Part shown: piece after piece, positions 16,146 through 24,736 of the stretch
Numbering within the stretch: the stretch's first letter is position 1
Layout of the letters: the number at the start of each line of letters is the position of its first letter
Assembly (NCBI RefSeq): GCF_046271865.1
Contig: NZ_CP176580.1
Span: 2,232,001 to 2,296,000, forward strand
Length of the DNA: 64,000 nt
Source: Nitrincola salilacus
GTDB taxonomy: Bacteria; Pseudomonadota; Gammaproteobacteria; Pseudomonadales; Balneatricaceae
Direction: 5' to 3'
Program-made: the position numbers and the translations under genes
Notes under the pieces: model-generated
The model's database searches: none
What the model was told of the DNA's origin: nothing
The model's input: only the letters and a program-made list of their open reading frames with translations

Positions 16146-16892
16146 GTGGATCAGGTCATCATCATTACCGGGGGCAGTCGTGGGATTGGCGCAGCAACAG
16201 CGCGGCTGGCTGCAAAGCGCGGCTATGCGGTGTGTATCAATTACATCAGTAATGAGGCGGCTGCGCAGGCGCTGGTGAAAGAGATAGAGAGTGCTGGTGG
16301 CAAGGCGATCGCTGTGGCTGCAGATGTAGCAAAGGAGGCAGACATTATCAGACTGTTTGATACTGTGGATCAGGCGCTGGGGCCTGTTACGGCGCTGGTG
16401 AATAATGCCGGCATACTGGAAACGCAGATGCGGGTTGATCAGATGGATGCAGCGCGCCTGACACGTATCTTCACGGCCAACATCACCGGCAGTTTTATCT
16501 GCTCCCGCGAAGCGATCAAGCGGATGTCGACCCGTCATGGTGGGCAGGGTGGCGCGATCGTGAACGTGTCGTCTGTTGCTGCACGTCTGGGCTCACCCGG
16601 TGAGTATGTCGATTATGCGGCGTCGAAAGGGGCAGTGGATGCGTTGACTATCGGGCTTTCAAAGGAGGTTGCAGAAGAGGGGATTCGAGTTAATGCCGTG
16701 CGTCCGGGATTTATCTATACCGATATCCATGCAGCAGGCGGCGAACCAGGTCGGGTGGACAGGGTAAAGAGTGCCGTTCCCATGAAACGAGGCGGCCAGC
16801 CGGAGGAGGTGGCGACTGCAATTCTGTGGCTGCTATCGGATGAGGCCTCTTATGCCACCGGTACGTTTATTGATCTGGCGGGTGGGCGGTGA
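16146..16892 (+). CDS. Short-chain dehydrogenase/reductase (SDR)
   Basis: A classical 248-residue SDR oxidoreductase. The Rossmann motif TGGSRGIG is near residue 8, NNAG follows in the middle, and the catalytic Ser and YAASK lie near residues 140-160. The family uses NAD(P)H on small carbonyl or alcohol substrates; the substrate is unknown. The GTG at 16146 has AGGAG eight bases upstream. A longer open frame begins at 16005, but it would overlap the sigma-gene start and lacks SDR homology. A relic of a related SDR gene lies at 18734-18780, on the other side of the MFS/Lrp pair. Confidence 0.87.
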   Translation: MDQVIIITGGSRGIGAATARLAAKRGYAVCINYISNEAAAQALVKEIESAGGKAIAVAADVAKEADIIRLFDTVDQALGPVTALVNNAGILETQMRVDQMDAARLTRIFTANITGSFICSREAIKRMSTRHGGQGGAIVNVSSVAARLGSPGEYVDYAASKGAVDALTIGLSKEVAEEGIRVNAVRPGFIYTDIHAAGGEPGRVDRVKSAVPMKRGGQPEEVATAILWLLSDEASYATGTFIDLAGGR

Positions 16893-16930
16893 GCTCTGCC
16901 TCAAGTGCCAGTCCGGTTGCCGTCAGTGCC

Positions 16931-18142
16931 TTACCGCTCATCAATGCGGTCAGCATACGTGCCCTTGACGGGTTGTTGATCAGGCTGCCAGTAAGCCTTG
17001 AACCGGAACGCCAGCACCGCCCCCGTAGCCAGTAACAGGGCCGACAAAAGCGCTGCGGCGGTAAACCCGTTCGCCTCATAGAGTGCGCCCATCATCAGGG
17101 GCCCCGCAAAGATCGAGGCATAGGTTATCGTGGTATGCAGTCCCATCAGCGTGGCACGTGTGTCTTCACCGTGCCGCGACAAACTCAGGATGATCAGGTT
17201 GACCCCGATATGATTGATGATCCCCCACACGAAGGCTACCGGGAGCGCAGTGGCCATGGTGTCGGTCAGCGGCCCGACCCCGCAATAGATCACGGCCAGA
17301 CCGGCCAGTGTCAGCGGAAAGGCCCGTTGTAGACCGCTGCGCTCCACCGCGGCCATCACAAAACTCGCCAACCCGAACCCGGCTCCGTAGGCCAGCACCA
17401 CCAGTCCCGCTTCGCTGGCGCTGGCACCGAATGCATGGTGTAAATGGTCGCCCAAATAGGGATAAAGCCCGTAAAACCCGATCATGTAGACTCCACAGAT
17501 CGCCAGTATCGGCATGACACCCGGTAGGCGCAGAACCGTCAACGGTATCATGCCACTTGGCCCATTTCCGGCTGCCACACGCCTCGGCAGCCGCAGGAAC
17601 CCCGGCACGGTTAGTGCCGCACACCCGGCCAGAATCCAGTAGGCAGCCCGCCATCCTGCCAGATCGGATACAAAGGCGGAGAATGGCACCCCCAGTACCA
17701 GCGCAATCCCCCAGCCCCGAATGACTTTGCCAAGCCGTGCCGCACTCTGCCCGGCGGGCGCGCTGGCTGTTGCCGCTGTATAAATGGTGGGTAGCATTAC
17801 TCCAACCATGAGCCCTATGAGCCCCTGGCACAGCGCCAGCACCCACCAGTTAGGGCTCAAGGCACACCCCACCAGAGCCAACGCCATCACAACGCCTCCC
17901 AGCGACAAGACCGACCTGGTGTCCAACCGACCCGCTATTGGACTGAACGCAAATAGAAATGCTGACACCGCAGTTGCCCCGCCAAAAGCGGAAATTGCAC
18001 GCGCCACCGTCACCGGTTCAGTATCCAGCGAATGGGCCACATTGGTCAGCACCGGGCTGAGGAGGAATGAGTTACTTCCGATAATCATGATGGCCAGTGT
18101 TAACAGCCGGACTTCAGTTATTACTGAATATTTTTTAGTCAT
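16931..18142 (-). CDS. MFS transporter (DHA1-like efflux permease)
   Basis: A 403-residue protein with about twelve hydrophobic spans and the loop motif GRLDTRSVLSLGG after the second span, typical of drug:H+ antiporter-type MFS proteins. Substrate unknown; amino-acid or drug efflux is plausible because an Lrp-type regulator diverges from it. Its codon use is more GC-rich than the surrounding genes, which together with the flanking SDR fragments hints at acquisition as a cassette. The start is ATG followed by MTKKYSV. The stop lies 38 bases from the convergent SDR stop. Confidence 0.88.
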   Translation of the reverse strand: MTKKYSVITEVRLLTLAIMIIGSNSFLLSPVLTNVAHSLDTEPVTVARAISAFGGATAVSAFLFAFSPIAGRLDTRSVLSLGGVVMALALVGCALSPNWWVLALCQGLIGLMVGVMLPTIYTAATASAPAGQSAARLGKVIRGWGIALVLGVPFSAFVSDLAGWRAAYWILAGCAALTVPGFLRLPRRVAAGNGPSGMIPLTVLRLPGVMPILAICGVYMIGFYGLYPYLGDHLHHAFGASASEAGLVVLAYGAGFGLASFVMAAVERSGLQRAFPLTLAGLAVIYCGVGPLTDTMATALPVAFVWGIINHIGVNLIILSLSRHGEDTRATLMGLHTTITYASIFAGPLMMGALYEANGFTAAALLSALLLATGAVLAFRFKAYWQPDQQPVKGTYADRIDER

Positions 18143-18220
18143 ATTATTGTATTGCCTTTTTTTATATGTCTATTATCAGTATATACTTTATATAAATTGA
18201 TTCGGCCAGAGAAACACCCG

Positions 18221-18721
18221 ATGCCCAAAAATACGAATACAGTTCAGAAAAACCTGCTCACCCCAGTACCACTCGATGAAACTGACCGAAAAATATTAAG
18301 GTTGCTGGCTGAGGATGCTACCCAGACCTATGCCGAACTGGGCAAGCGGATACACCTTACCGCCCCCGCCGTGCACGAGCGGGTTAAACGCCTCAAGCGA
18401 AATGGTGTCATTACTGCCACGGTCGCCAAACTCAACGGGAAGCTGATAGGCTGCCCGCTATTGGCCTTCATTCATGTCGAAACCGTTGGACGCATGATGA
18501 TCGGGGCGCTGGATGACCTCATAGCCCTGGCCGATGTGGAAGAGGTTCACACCGTCACCGGAGATACTTGCGTGGTCTTAAAAGTGCGCACCCGCGACAC
18601 AAAAGATCTCGAAGGCCTGCTCGACCGTATTTACCAAATCGAGGGTGTACGGAGTACCAAAAGTTACGTGGTACTCGACTCCTACCTCGAACGCGGCCCG
18701 AAACCAGAGGTGATGGTGTGA
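18221..18721 (+). CDS. Lrp/AsnC-family transcriptional regulator
   Basis: A 166-residue protein with an N-terminal helix-turn-helix (LDETDRKILRLLAEDATQTYAELGKRIHLTAPAVHERVKRL) and a C-terminal RAM/AsnC ligand-binding domain (about residues 85-155). It diverges from the MFS gene across a 78-base AT-rich intergenic region, the usual layout for an autoregulated exporter control pair. Ligands of the family are mostly amino acids. The ATG at 18221 is chosen because the extra upstream residues to 18152 lack family similarity. No strong ribosome site is visible. Confidence 0.87.
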   Translation: MPKNTNTVQKNLLTPVPLDETDRKILRLLAEDATQTYAELGKRIHLTAPAVHERVKRLKRNGVITATVAKLNGKLIGCPLLAFIHVETVGRMMIGALDDLIALADVEEVHTVTGDTCVVLKVRTRDTKDLEGLLDRIYQIEGVRSTKSYVVLDSYLERGPKPEVMV

Positions 18722-18733
18722 AACAAGAAAGGA

Positions 18734-18780
18734 CGGCGGTCAAACGGATGTCGACCCAGCGTGGTGGGAAGGGTGGTGAT
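18734..18780 (+). pseudogene. Relic of a second SDR gene
   Basis: About 42 bases here match 16513-16554 inside the SDR gene with seven differences by eye; the frame reads AVKRMSTQRGGKGG against AIKRMSTRHGGQGG. Similarity ends on both sides. The MFS/Lrp pair thus lies between an intact SDR gene and a fragment of a related one. Confidence 0.5.
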
Positions 18781-18843
18781 TTGGAAGACAACCTGGTAGG
18801 TGATTCGGTAGTTGTCGAATGCTGAGTTTCCATGCGATTAGGA

Positions 18844-19122
18844 TCAACCAGTTGGAAATTTTTGCTTCTGATGGAGTACACGCATGATGCGGATGACTGA
18901 ACCATCAACCCAATAGGATACAATCATTGAAATCTCAGGGATAATCAGCAGCCTTCCTCGAAGGCCCTCCCGTTGAACCCCCATAAGTGGTTGCTCCAGT
19001 AAACTCTCTACTTTAGCTTCAATAATATTGTCGGTTTTCTCTGCTGCGACAGGGTTGAATTCATACAGGTACTCGAAGATTTTTTCACGATCCTCCAGCG
19101 ATTTTTCTTCCCATAAGATCAT
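18844..19122 (-). CDS. RelE/ParE-superfamily toxin
   Basis: A 92-residue protein with the ParE/RelE fold pattern: N-terminal helical hairpin (EEKSLEDREKIFEYLYEFNPVAAEKTDNII), then strands including GLRGRLLIIPEISMIVSYWVDGSVIRIMRVLH. RelE members cleave mRNA on ribosomes and ParE members inhibit gyrase; this protein cannot be assigned between them, though the spacing looks YafQ/RelE-like. It overlaps the upstream antitoxin gene by 4 bp (ATGA), so antitoxin is translated first, as expected for this class. Confidence 0.87.
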   Translation of the reverse strand: MILWEEKSLEDREKIFEYLYEFNPVAAEKTDNIIEAKVESLLEQPLMGVQREGLRGRLLIIPEISMIVSYWVDGSVIRIMRVLHQKQKFPTG

Positions 19123-19403
19123 TGATGAGCTCGATTACGAATTTTCGCTTTTCGTTCAGCCATTCTTGCTTTGCTTGTTTCATGGTCGACAAATGAAGCC
19201 TCACCCGCGTCAAGCTTCTCAAATGCTTGGTTAACCTGTTGGGTAAGCCAAGCATTGTGAGATATTGCTTTGCGCTGTTGTTCTGCCAATTGTTCAGTGA
19301 GCTCACGGCATGCATCGCTGAGAGTGCGCCCTTGGCTTTCAGCCATTTGTTGAGCTAGACGTTTTGTTTCGTCATCGACACGAAACTGTATTCTAGAGTC
19401 CAT
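19119..19403 (-). CDS. RelB/DinJ-type antitoxin
   Basis: A 94-residue protein starting MDSRIQFRVDDETKRLAQQM, the ribbon-helix-helix DNA-binding segment of RelB/DinJ antitoxins, followed by a charged helical C-terminus that would wrap the toxin. The ATG at 19403 has AAGGAG six bases upstream; the open frame to 19430 is not needed. An inverted repeat 30-54 bases upstream is the likely autoregulatory operator. Confidence 0.85.
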   Translation of the reverse strand: MDSRIQFRVDDETKRLAQQMAESQGRTLSDACRELTEQLAEQQRKAISHNAWLTQQVNQAFEKLDAGEASFVDHETSKARMAERKAKIRNRAHQ

Positions 19404-19432
19404 AATGAGCTCCTTATTCTGTGTGTACAAAT

Positions 19433-19457
19433 GTTAGCACTATATATGACAGCTAAC
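19433..19457. promoter_or_regulatory. Candidate operator of the RelB-RelE-type module
   Basis: GTTAGC and GCTAAC form a perfect 6-bp inverted repeat with a 13-base AT-rich spacer (ACTATATATGACA) that can hold a -10 box. Toxin-antitoxin operons are usually repressed by the complex at such sites. Confidence 0.5.
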
Positions 19458-19542
19458 AAACTGCTCAGTCAATTCTGCTACTTGCGCCCATGCAGCTTTT
19501 GAGTCAAGGAAGGTGTTACCAGTTCAGACATGATGTGTCGGT

Positions 19543-20415
19543 TTAAGGCAGCAGCGTGGATTCCATCAGACAGTTACGCCCCTGTTCCTTCGCTTTATAG
19601 AGTTGTTTGTCGACTTCGTGAAACAGGGCGAAGGGATCATGAGGCTGCTGAAAAAAGATACAGCCGATCGATAGTGTGAGCATGGCATAAGGTGGGTTTT
19701 CCTCGTGTGGGATACCCAGCGCCAACACTTTCAGGCGGATCTCTTCTACATGCTTGAGCAGTGCTGTGCGATCATGGCCGCTGAGAAGCAGGACAAACTC
19801 CTCACCGCCGTATCGGTATACCTGATCGTCATAGCGTTTGACCTGCTCTTTCAACACGGCAGACACTTTTCTCAGGGCTTCATCACCTGCCAGGTGTCCG
19901 TAGTTGTCGTTGTAGGGTTTGAAGTGATCGATATCGACCATCACCAATGCACTCCAGTGGCGTTCATTGGCGCTGGCTACCCAGTTGGTGTAATTGTTCT
20001 CGAAGCAGCGACGGTTATAAACATCGGTTAATACATCGATATCCGCTTCTTTCAAGGCAGTGATATCGGTAAATATCCAGATTCTTGCTCTTCCGTGTAT
20101 GTCGCTGTTGAGAGATGCGGAGCGCCGTGAAAAGACCCGCCCATCAATAAACTCGAGCTCATCGATAAAGTGTTTTTCTGTCTGATAGGCGCGCTCTACC
20201 ACTTCGATGAAGTGATCCGGGTCTTTTAGCTGACTCAGTACCAAGGTGATTAACGCTCGATCATCGCGGACCGGGAAGTCGTTGGGGACGTGCCACATTT
20301 CACGGAATCGCTGGTTGAGATAGAGCACCTTGCGATCTTCGCCAATCACAAGCAAACCATCCGGAAGGCTGTCCAGTAAAAGAGTCAACAAGGGGTGTGA
20401 CAGGTTGTTAGGCAT
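19543..20415 (-). CDS. PAS-GGDEF diguanylate cyclase
   Basis: A 290-residue soluble protein. An N-terminal PAS domain (about 8-120; LPDGLLVIGEDRKVLYLNQRF) is followed by a GGDEF domain (about 128-285) with DIDHFKPYNDNYGHLAGDEALR and the active loop YRYGGEEFVLLLSG. It makes cyclic di-GMP in response to an unknown cytoplasmic signal. No membrane segments and no EAL domain are seen. It is monocistronic as far as can be judged, followed on its 3' side by the antitoxin promoter region. Confidence 0.92.
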   Translation of the reverse strand: MPNNLSHPLLTLLLDSLPDGLLVIGEDRKVLYLNQRFREMWHVPNDFPVRDDRALITLVLSQLKDPDHFIEVVERAYQTEKHFIDELEFIDGRVFSRRSASLNSDIHGRARIWIFTDITALKEADIDVLTDVYNRRCFENNYTNWVASANERHWSALVMVDIDHFKPYNDNYGHLAGDEALRKVSAVLKEQVKRYDDQVYRYGGEEFVLLLSGHDRTALLKHVEEIRLKVLALGIPHEENPPYAMLTLSIGCIFFQQPHDPFALFHEVDKQLYKAKEQGRNCLMESTLLP

Positions 20416-20550
20416 AGCACTCTGCTATCTGAGACATGTCATTAACTTTTAGGCCAGGTGGTGAGTTATGTCAATCAAGCCTGACCATTGATGTGTCGGC
20501 AGGGCTGTTTCACATCGCGTAATACGTACTTATTGGGCAACCCAATCAGG

Positions 20551-20742
20551 CTAATTGTTATCGTTCTCGCCATTAAAAATCTGCTCTTTGTCGTCGGCTC
20601 CTAAGGCTTGCTCAATGTAGTCACGCATGAACTGGCGAATTTTTTGTGACGGCGTCACGTCTTCCAGCTCACACAGTTTTTCAAATGCTGCTTTCTTTTG
20701 GGGGTCGACCAGAACTGTTAGCCGGGCAGTGCGCTTTTCCAT
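20551..20742 (-). CDS. Ribbon-helix-helix (CopG-family) regulator
   Basis: A 63-residue protein with the RHH core RTARLTVLVDPQKKAAFEKLCELEDVTPSQKIRQFMRDYI, where the first strand would contact DNA. It has no toxin partner next to it. A perfect palindrome lies 29-47 bases before its start, and the same palindrome is embedded in the divergent dauA promoter. An autoregulator that also represses dauA is therefore a reasonable inference. Confidence 0.8.
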   Translation of the reverse strand: MEKRTARLTVLVDPQKKAAFEKLCELEDVTPSQKIRQFMRDYIEQALGADDKEQIFNGENDNN

Positions 20743-20770
20743 GGTTTCGCTCTTAGTTGGCTGAATGAGG

Positions 20771-20789
20771 ATGTTAATCTGATTAACAT
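20771..20789. promoter_or_regulatory. Palindromic operator upstream of the RHH regulator
   Basis: ATGTTAAT-CTG-ATTAACAT: perfect 8-bp arms with a 3-base spacer. The arms are identical to those of the site at 20944-20962. Confidence 0.65.
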
Positions 20790-20939
20790 GGAATTGTACC
20801 TGACAGCACCCTCAATCCCAAGGATTCTGCAGGCAGTCATTGTTACGCACCTGCTCAGACTGCAGCTCACTCAATTGGGGTTTATTCATTGGGAGCCCTC
20901 TGTTTCAACTTGGTGAATTTAATTAAAATTCAAGAATCA

Positions 20940-20967
20940 TTGAATGTTAATAACATTAACATATAAT
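20940..20967 (+). promoter_or_regulatory. dauA promoter with operator in the spacer
   Basis: TTGAAT (20940-20945) and TATAAT (20962-20967) form a sigma-70 promoter with a 16-base spacer. The palindrome ATGTTAAT-AAC-ATTAACAT (20944-20962) fills that spacer, so a bound protein would block RNA polymerase. The same arms occur before the RHH regulator gene. Confidence 0.65.
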
Positions 20968-21029
20968 GCTCATGTATCAAGCATGAAATCAGGCGTGCAA
21001 TTGATGATTATTTTTCCGGGAGCACTCTG

Positions 21030-22760
21030 ATGTCTCACAGAAAACACCTGTTTTCCTTACGAGTGGGTTATGCCCTCCGTGAGGTACTGAAGGAAGGGTA
21101 TGACCGAAAATCCCTCCTGAAAGATCTGATTGCAGGTGCTACCGTGGGCGTGATCGCCATTCCGCTGGCTATGGCGCTTGCTATTGCCAGCGGTGTTCCT
21201 CCTCAATACGGGCTGTATACAGCCATTATTGCAGGGGCCATTATTGCCTTGACCGGCGGTAGTCGTTACAGCGTTTCTGGGCCGACAGCTGCATTTGTGG
21301 TGATTCTGTATCCACTTACCATCAAGTACGGCTTGGCGGGGCTGCTACTGGCCTCTGTGATGTCTGGCATCATACTCATTGCCATGGCCTACGCTCGCTT
21401 AGGGCGATTTATTGAATACATTCCCGAATCCGTTACTTTGGGCTTTACCGGGGGCATAGCGATTGTGATCGCTGTGTTACAGATACCCGATTTCACCGGG
21501 TTGGTGATGAATGATTTACCTGAGCACTTCATCGGAAAAATCATTGCTATTACCACCCATCTACACCAACTTGATATGGGCAGTACCTTGATTGCCGGCT
21601 TCACACTGGTGGTAATGTTACTGTGGCCGCGCCTGCGAACACCGGTACCGCCTCATCTGCCGGCACTGATCCTCGCCTGTCTGCTGGGGATGATTTTTGG
21701 GGGCATGGGTATCGAGGTTGATACAATCGGCTCACGTTTTCACTATCTGTTGCCTGATGGATCTGAAGCGGCAGGTATTCCTCCGTATCTGCCTTCGTTT
21801 GAATGGCCTTGGCTTCGCACAGGTGCGGGTGGTCAACCACTGGAGCTGTCTCTAGCCCTGGTGTTTGATTTATTGCCTGCGGCTTTTGCAATCGCGATGC
21901 TCGGTGCCATTGAATCGCTCCTTTGTGCGGTAGTGCTGGATGGCATGTCTGGTAAGCGCCACAGCGCTAACAGCGAACTGCTGGCTCAGGGGATGGCCAA
22001 TGTCATCACACCGTTTTTTGGTGGTATCACAGCCACGGCTGCTATCGCACGATCAGCTACCAATCTGAAAGCAGGTGCAATTTCTCCTATCGCTGCTTTT
22101 ACCCATGCTGTCGTCGTATTACTCGGGCTCATGTTACTTGCTCGGTTGCTTGCTTACGTACCGATGCCCGCGATGGCGGCTCTTTTAATGGTTGTAGCCT
22201 GGAATATGAGTGAGGCCCATAAATCTCTCAAGCTGGTAAAAAAATCCCCGGTTAGCGATATCTTGGTCTTTCTGGTTTGTCTGTCCCTAACGGTATTTTT
22301 CGACATGGTGATTGCTATCACGGCAGGTGTACTGTTGGCTTCCCTGTTGTTTATGAAGGATCTGGCTGCCATAACTCGCGTGGTGGAGATAACCGATAAC
22401 AATGAATACCATCAGGAATCGCTGCCCACCAACTGGAAAATATTCAAAATTCGTGGCGCACTCTTTTTTGCCGCTGCAGATCGTATATTCGGTGAGTTGT
22501 CTCAGCAAGCACAGGGCCTTGACGGTATTATTCTGCACATGCGTTATAGCTCTTATTTGGATGCGGGTGGATTGTCAGCCATTGAAAAGTTGATGGCGTA
22601 TTGCCAAAAACATCAGATACAACTGGTCTTTTCAGCTTGGCAGTTCCAGCCATTGAAAACACTTGCCAAGGCACGTGGTGATTCCTTAAGCCCATTGAAA
22701 GCGTCGTTTCCGACGCTGAATGATGCTATCAACGAAGCTCTAACCCTGGGAAAAACATGA
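21030..22760 (+). CDS. dauA: SulP-family transporter with STAS domain, DauA-like
   Basis: A 576-residue protein closely resembling E. coli DauA/YchM through its length: DLIAGATVGVIAIPLAMALAIASGVPPQYGLYTA, YIPESVTLGFTGGIAIVI, AMLGAIESLLCAVVLDGMSG and FFGGITATAAIARSATN. Ten or more membrane spans precede a C-terminal STAS domain (about 440-560). DauA carries C4-dicarboxylates at acidic pH; other SulP proteins carry bicarbonate or sulfate. It starts a three-gene operon, overlapping the next small gene by 4 bp, and appears repressible at the palindrome in its promoter. Confidence 0.88.
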   Translation: MSHRKHLFSLRVGYALREVLKEGYDRKSLLKDLIAGATVGVIAIPLAMALAIASGVPPQYGLYTAIIAGAIIALTGGSRYSVSGPTAAFVVILYPLTIKYGLAGLLLASVMSGIILIAMAYARLGRFIEYIPESVTLGFTGGIAIVIAVLQIPDFTGLVMNDLPEHFIGKIIAITTHLHQLDMGSTLIAGFTLVVMLLWPRLRTPVPPHLPALILACLLGMIFGGMGIEVDTIGSRFHYLLPDGSEAAGIPPYLPSFEWPWLRTGAGGQPLELSLALVFDLLPAAFAIAMLGAIESLLCAVVLDGMSGKRHSANSELLAQGMANVITPFFGGITATAAIARSATNLKAGAISPIAAFTHAVVVLLGLMLLARLLAYVPMPAMAALLMVVAWNMSEAHKSLKLVKKSPVSDILVFLVCLSLTVFFDMVIAITAGVLLASLLFMKDLAAITRVVEITDNNEYHQESLPTNWKIFKIRGALFFAAADRIFGELSQQAQGLDGIILHMRYSSYLDAGGLSAIEKLMAYCQKHQIQLVFSAWQFQPLKTLAKARGDSLSPLKASFPTLNDAINEALTLGKT

Positions 22761-22987
22761 AACTGAATGAGGCTATTGAATTGGGTAAAACGGGTCGATG
22801 GCAAGATGCGCAAGTCAGAGTCAGCCCGGACAATAGTAACCAATGGTTCGTGATGCTGCGTGACTCCCACTATAAATATTTTGTTCTCTCGGACAATGAT
22901 GACCGTCCGATCGCTACTGAGGAGATGAACAGGCTCGCTGATCTTATCCGTTCCATCGGCCTAAAAGAGTTTACGGTTTTTTTATAG
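22757..22987 (+). CDS. Small conserved-looking protein of unknown function (76 aa)
   Basis: Its ATG overlaps the dauA stop (ATGA), so translation is coupled. The 76-residue product (MKLNEAIELGKTGRWQDAQV...) has no signal or membrane segment and alternates helix and strand, ending in LIRSIGLKEFTVFL. I do not recognise the family. Position between a transporter and a spermidine-synthase-like protein suggests a regulatory or accessory role, which is inference only. Confidence 0.65.
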   Translation: MKLNEAIELGKTGRWQDAQVRVSPDNSNQWFVMLRDSHYKYFVLSDNDDRPIATEEMNRLADLIRSIGLKEFTVFL

Positions 22988-23026
22988 CCTCTGCTTGAGG
23001 ATATTAGTGCTATTTCAGCCAGACGA

Positions 23027-23809
23027 GTGACTGTACGATTGAGCCCATTTGACGAACATCCAGCATTGCCTTTTCTTCAGAGTGGAAAAATTATTCATTT
23101 TTCCAAGGATGATTACGGGTGTGTTTTAGTGATCGATGACGGTAAACGGCGGATTTTGAACTTTGATTCGCCGTTTGAACAAAGCTGCATGCAGATTTGC
23201 CACCCGCATCAGCTCGTCCATCAATATACGCGATTTATGGCACTCGCAGTGGCCTTCATCGACCCTGCCCATATAACGTTTTTGGGATTGGGCGGCGGCA
23301 GTTTACTACGCACCCTGCATTATGCGTTGCCAGAATGCACATTCCATGTGATCGAACTAAGACAGACCGTTGTAGAAGTCGCCAATGAGTATTTTTCAGT
23401 GCCGAGGGATCACCGGGTCAATATTTGTGTCGACGATGCGGTTAAACAAATCACAAAAACACACAGTAACAGCAGCGATATTATTTTCTCCGATATGTAC
23501 GATGCCTATCGAATGGCTCCAGGACAAATCCAAAAAAGCTTTTTACGGGAGTGTGCGCGAGTGCTGACAGATCAAGGGTTTTTGGTGATCAATCTGCACA
23601 AGCTTCCCACTGACCAATTCGCTTTTTTTGAAATGCTGGATAACATCTTTCCTACCGTTATGATCAACTCGACAACTGAAAACGTTGTGATTTTTGCATC
23701 AAAGGCGGGCCCTGAAAAGATTGAGTCAAATATTCAAAGAGTTGAGAGCATCGAAGAACAGCTGCACCAGCGTTTAGCGCACTTATTGGGCAACTTGATC
23801 AGGCTCTGA
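23027..23809 (+). CDS. Spermidine-synthase-like (class I SAM-fold) protein
   Basis: A 260-residue protein with the Rossmann-like core of spermidine synthases: ITFLGLGGGSLLRTLHYALPECTFHVIELRQTVVEVANEYF, then DDAVKQI and IIFSDMYDAYRMAP. It lacks the N-terminal beta domain and classic substrate signature of true SpeE, so aminopropyl transfer is doubtful; a methyltransferase-like role is possible. The start is a GTG at 23027 with a weak ribosome site, 39 bases after the small gene. Its last 27 bases overlap the convergent DsbA-family gene. Confidence 0.75.
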   Translation: MTVRLSPFDEHPALPFLQSGKIIHFSKDDYGCVLVIDDGKRRILNFDSPFEQSCMQICHPHQLVHQYTRFMALAVAFIDPAHITFLGLGGGSLLRTLHYALPECTFHVIELRQTVVEVANEYFSVPRDHRVNICVDDAVKQITKTHSNSSDIIFSDMYDAYRMAPGQIQKSFLRECARVLTDQGFLVINLHKLPTDQFAFFEMLDNIFPTVMINSTTENVVIFASKAGPEKIESNIQRVESIEEQLHQRLAHLLGNLIRL

Positions 23810-24442
23810 AGCGATCCGCCGTAACGCCTGAATAAAGCTGTCCGGTTCCTGTGCACCTGATATGAGATATGTCTGGTTGATGATGAAAGCTGGTACTGAT
23901 GAGATTCCTGCCTGCTGCCAGCTTGCCTCATCCTCGCGGACGATATCGGTGAACTGATCAGAGGAGAGAATAGCTCTTGCCTGATTGCCATCCAGCCCTG
24001 CCGATTCGGCACAGCGAACCAGCACATCAATATCTGATACATTCTCGGCATGGCCAAAATAGGCATCAAACAGTGACTTTTTCATCTCGGTCTGCAGACC
24101 TTGCTCGCTGGCCCATTTAACCAGGCGGTGAGCATCAAAGGTATTGCGTGTGTAACGCTCCTGCAATTTGCTGAAATTCAGGCCCAGCTCAGATGCGATT
24201 GTCATCATGTTGCTCTGTGCGGCTTCCATCTCCTCCACGCTGCGCCCATATTTTCTGCTCAATGCCTGCAGGATCGGCTCATCTGCTGATGACTTGTCTG
24301 GATTCAATTCAAATGCATGCCACTCGATAGAGAAACTGAGCTCTTCTGCCAGGCTGCTCATGGCTTGCTCAAGACGGGCATAGCCGATTGCGCACCAGGG
24401 GCAGGCAATATCAGACACGATGTCTATCTGTATATTTTTCAT
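23783..24442 (-). CDS. DsbA-family (FrnE-like) thiol oxidoreductase
   Basis: A 219-residue protein without a signal peptide. The thioredoxin-fold active site CPWC is near residues 14-17 (IVSDIACPWCAIGYARL), followed by the long helical insert of the FrnE/HCCA isomerase group and the cis-proline strand SSVPAFIINQTYLISGA. Cytoplasmic members catalyse thiol-disulfide exchange or act in oxidative stress. The 3' end overlaps the convergent spermidine-synthase-like gene by 27 bases, so no terminator separates them. Confidence 0.88.
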   Translation of the reverse strand: MKNIQIDIVSDIACPWCAIGYARLEQAMSSLAEELSFSIEWHAFELNPDKSSADEPILQALSRKYGRSVEEMEAAQSNMMTIASELGLNFSKLQERYTRNTFDAHRLVKWASEQGLQTEMKKSLFDAYFGHAENVSDIDVLVRCAESAGLDGNQARAILSSDQFTDIVREDEASWQQAGISSVPAFIINQTYLISGAQEPDSFIQALRRIASEPDQVAQ

Positions 24443-24480
24443 CTTAATCTCACTGAGGCAGGGTATACCTGCCTGTTGGT

Positions 24481-24522
24481 TGTATCAGTCAATTGTGTAC
24501 CAGTGTATACGTTGTTACCAGT
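24481..24522. promoter_or_regulatory. Direct repeats TGTAYCAGT, candidate AraC-type sites
   Basis: TGTATCAGT (24481), TGTACCAGT (24496) and TGTTACCAGT (24513) are direct repeats at 15- and 17-base steps. They lie about 300 bases before the polyol-binding-protein gene and 40-80 bases before the divergent DsbA-family gene. AraC activators such as that at 33218 bind tandem direct repeats. The distance makes the target uncertain. Confidence 0.4.
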
Positions 24523-24736
24523 AGAAAAGATTCGACTTCTACGCATTCTCACAGGGGCTATAAGTTATTATTGTATTTGTTTTTTAATAATATCTTATAA
24601 ATCAAAATATTGATTGTAATTTATCATGTAATACCACAGTAGCTGGTGTTTTCTATTGTGCAAAAAAGTATAGATTTGAGGTGGAATTTGGATTTGTTTC
24701 CATTCTCAGTCAGGAGTGTAATGAGATGGCTCTCTC

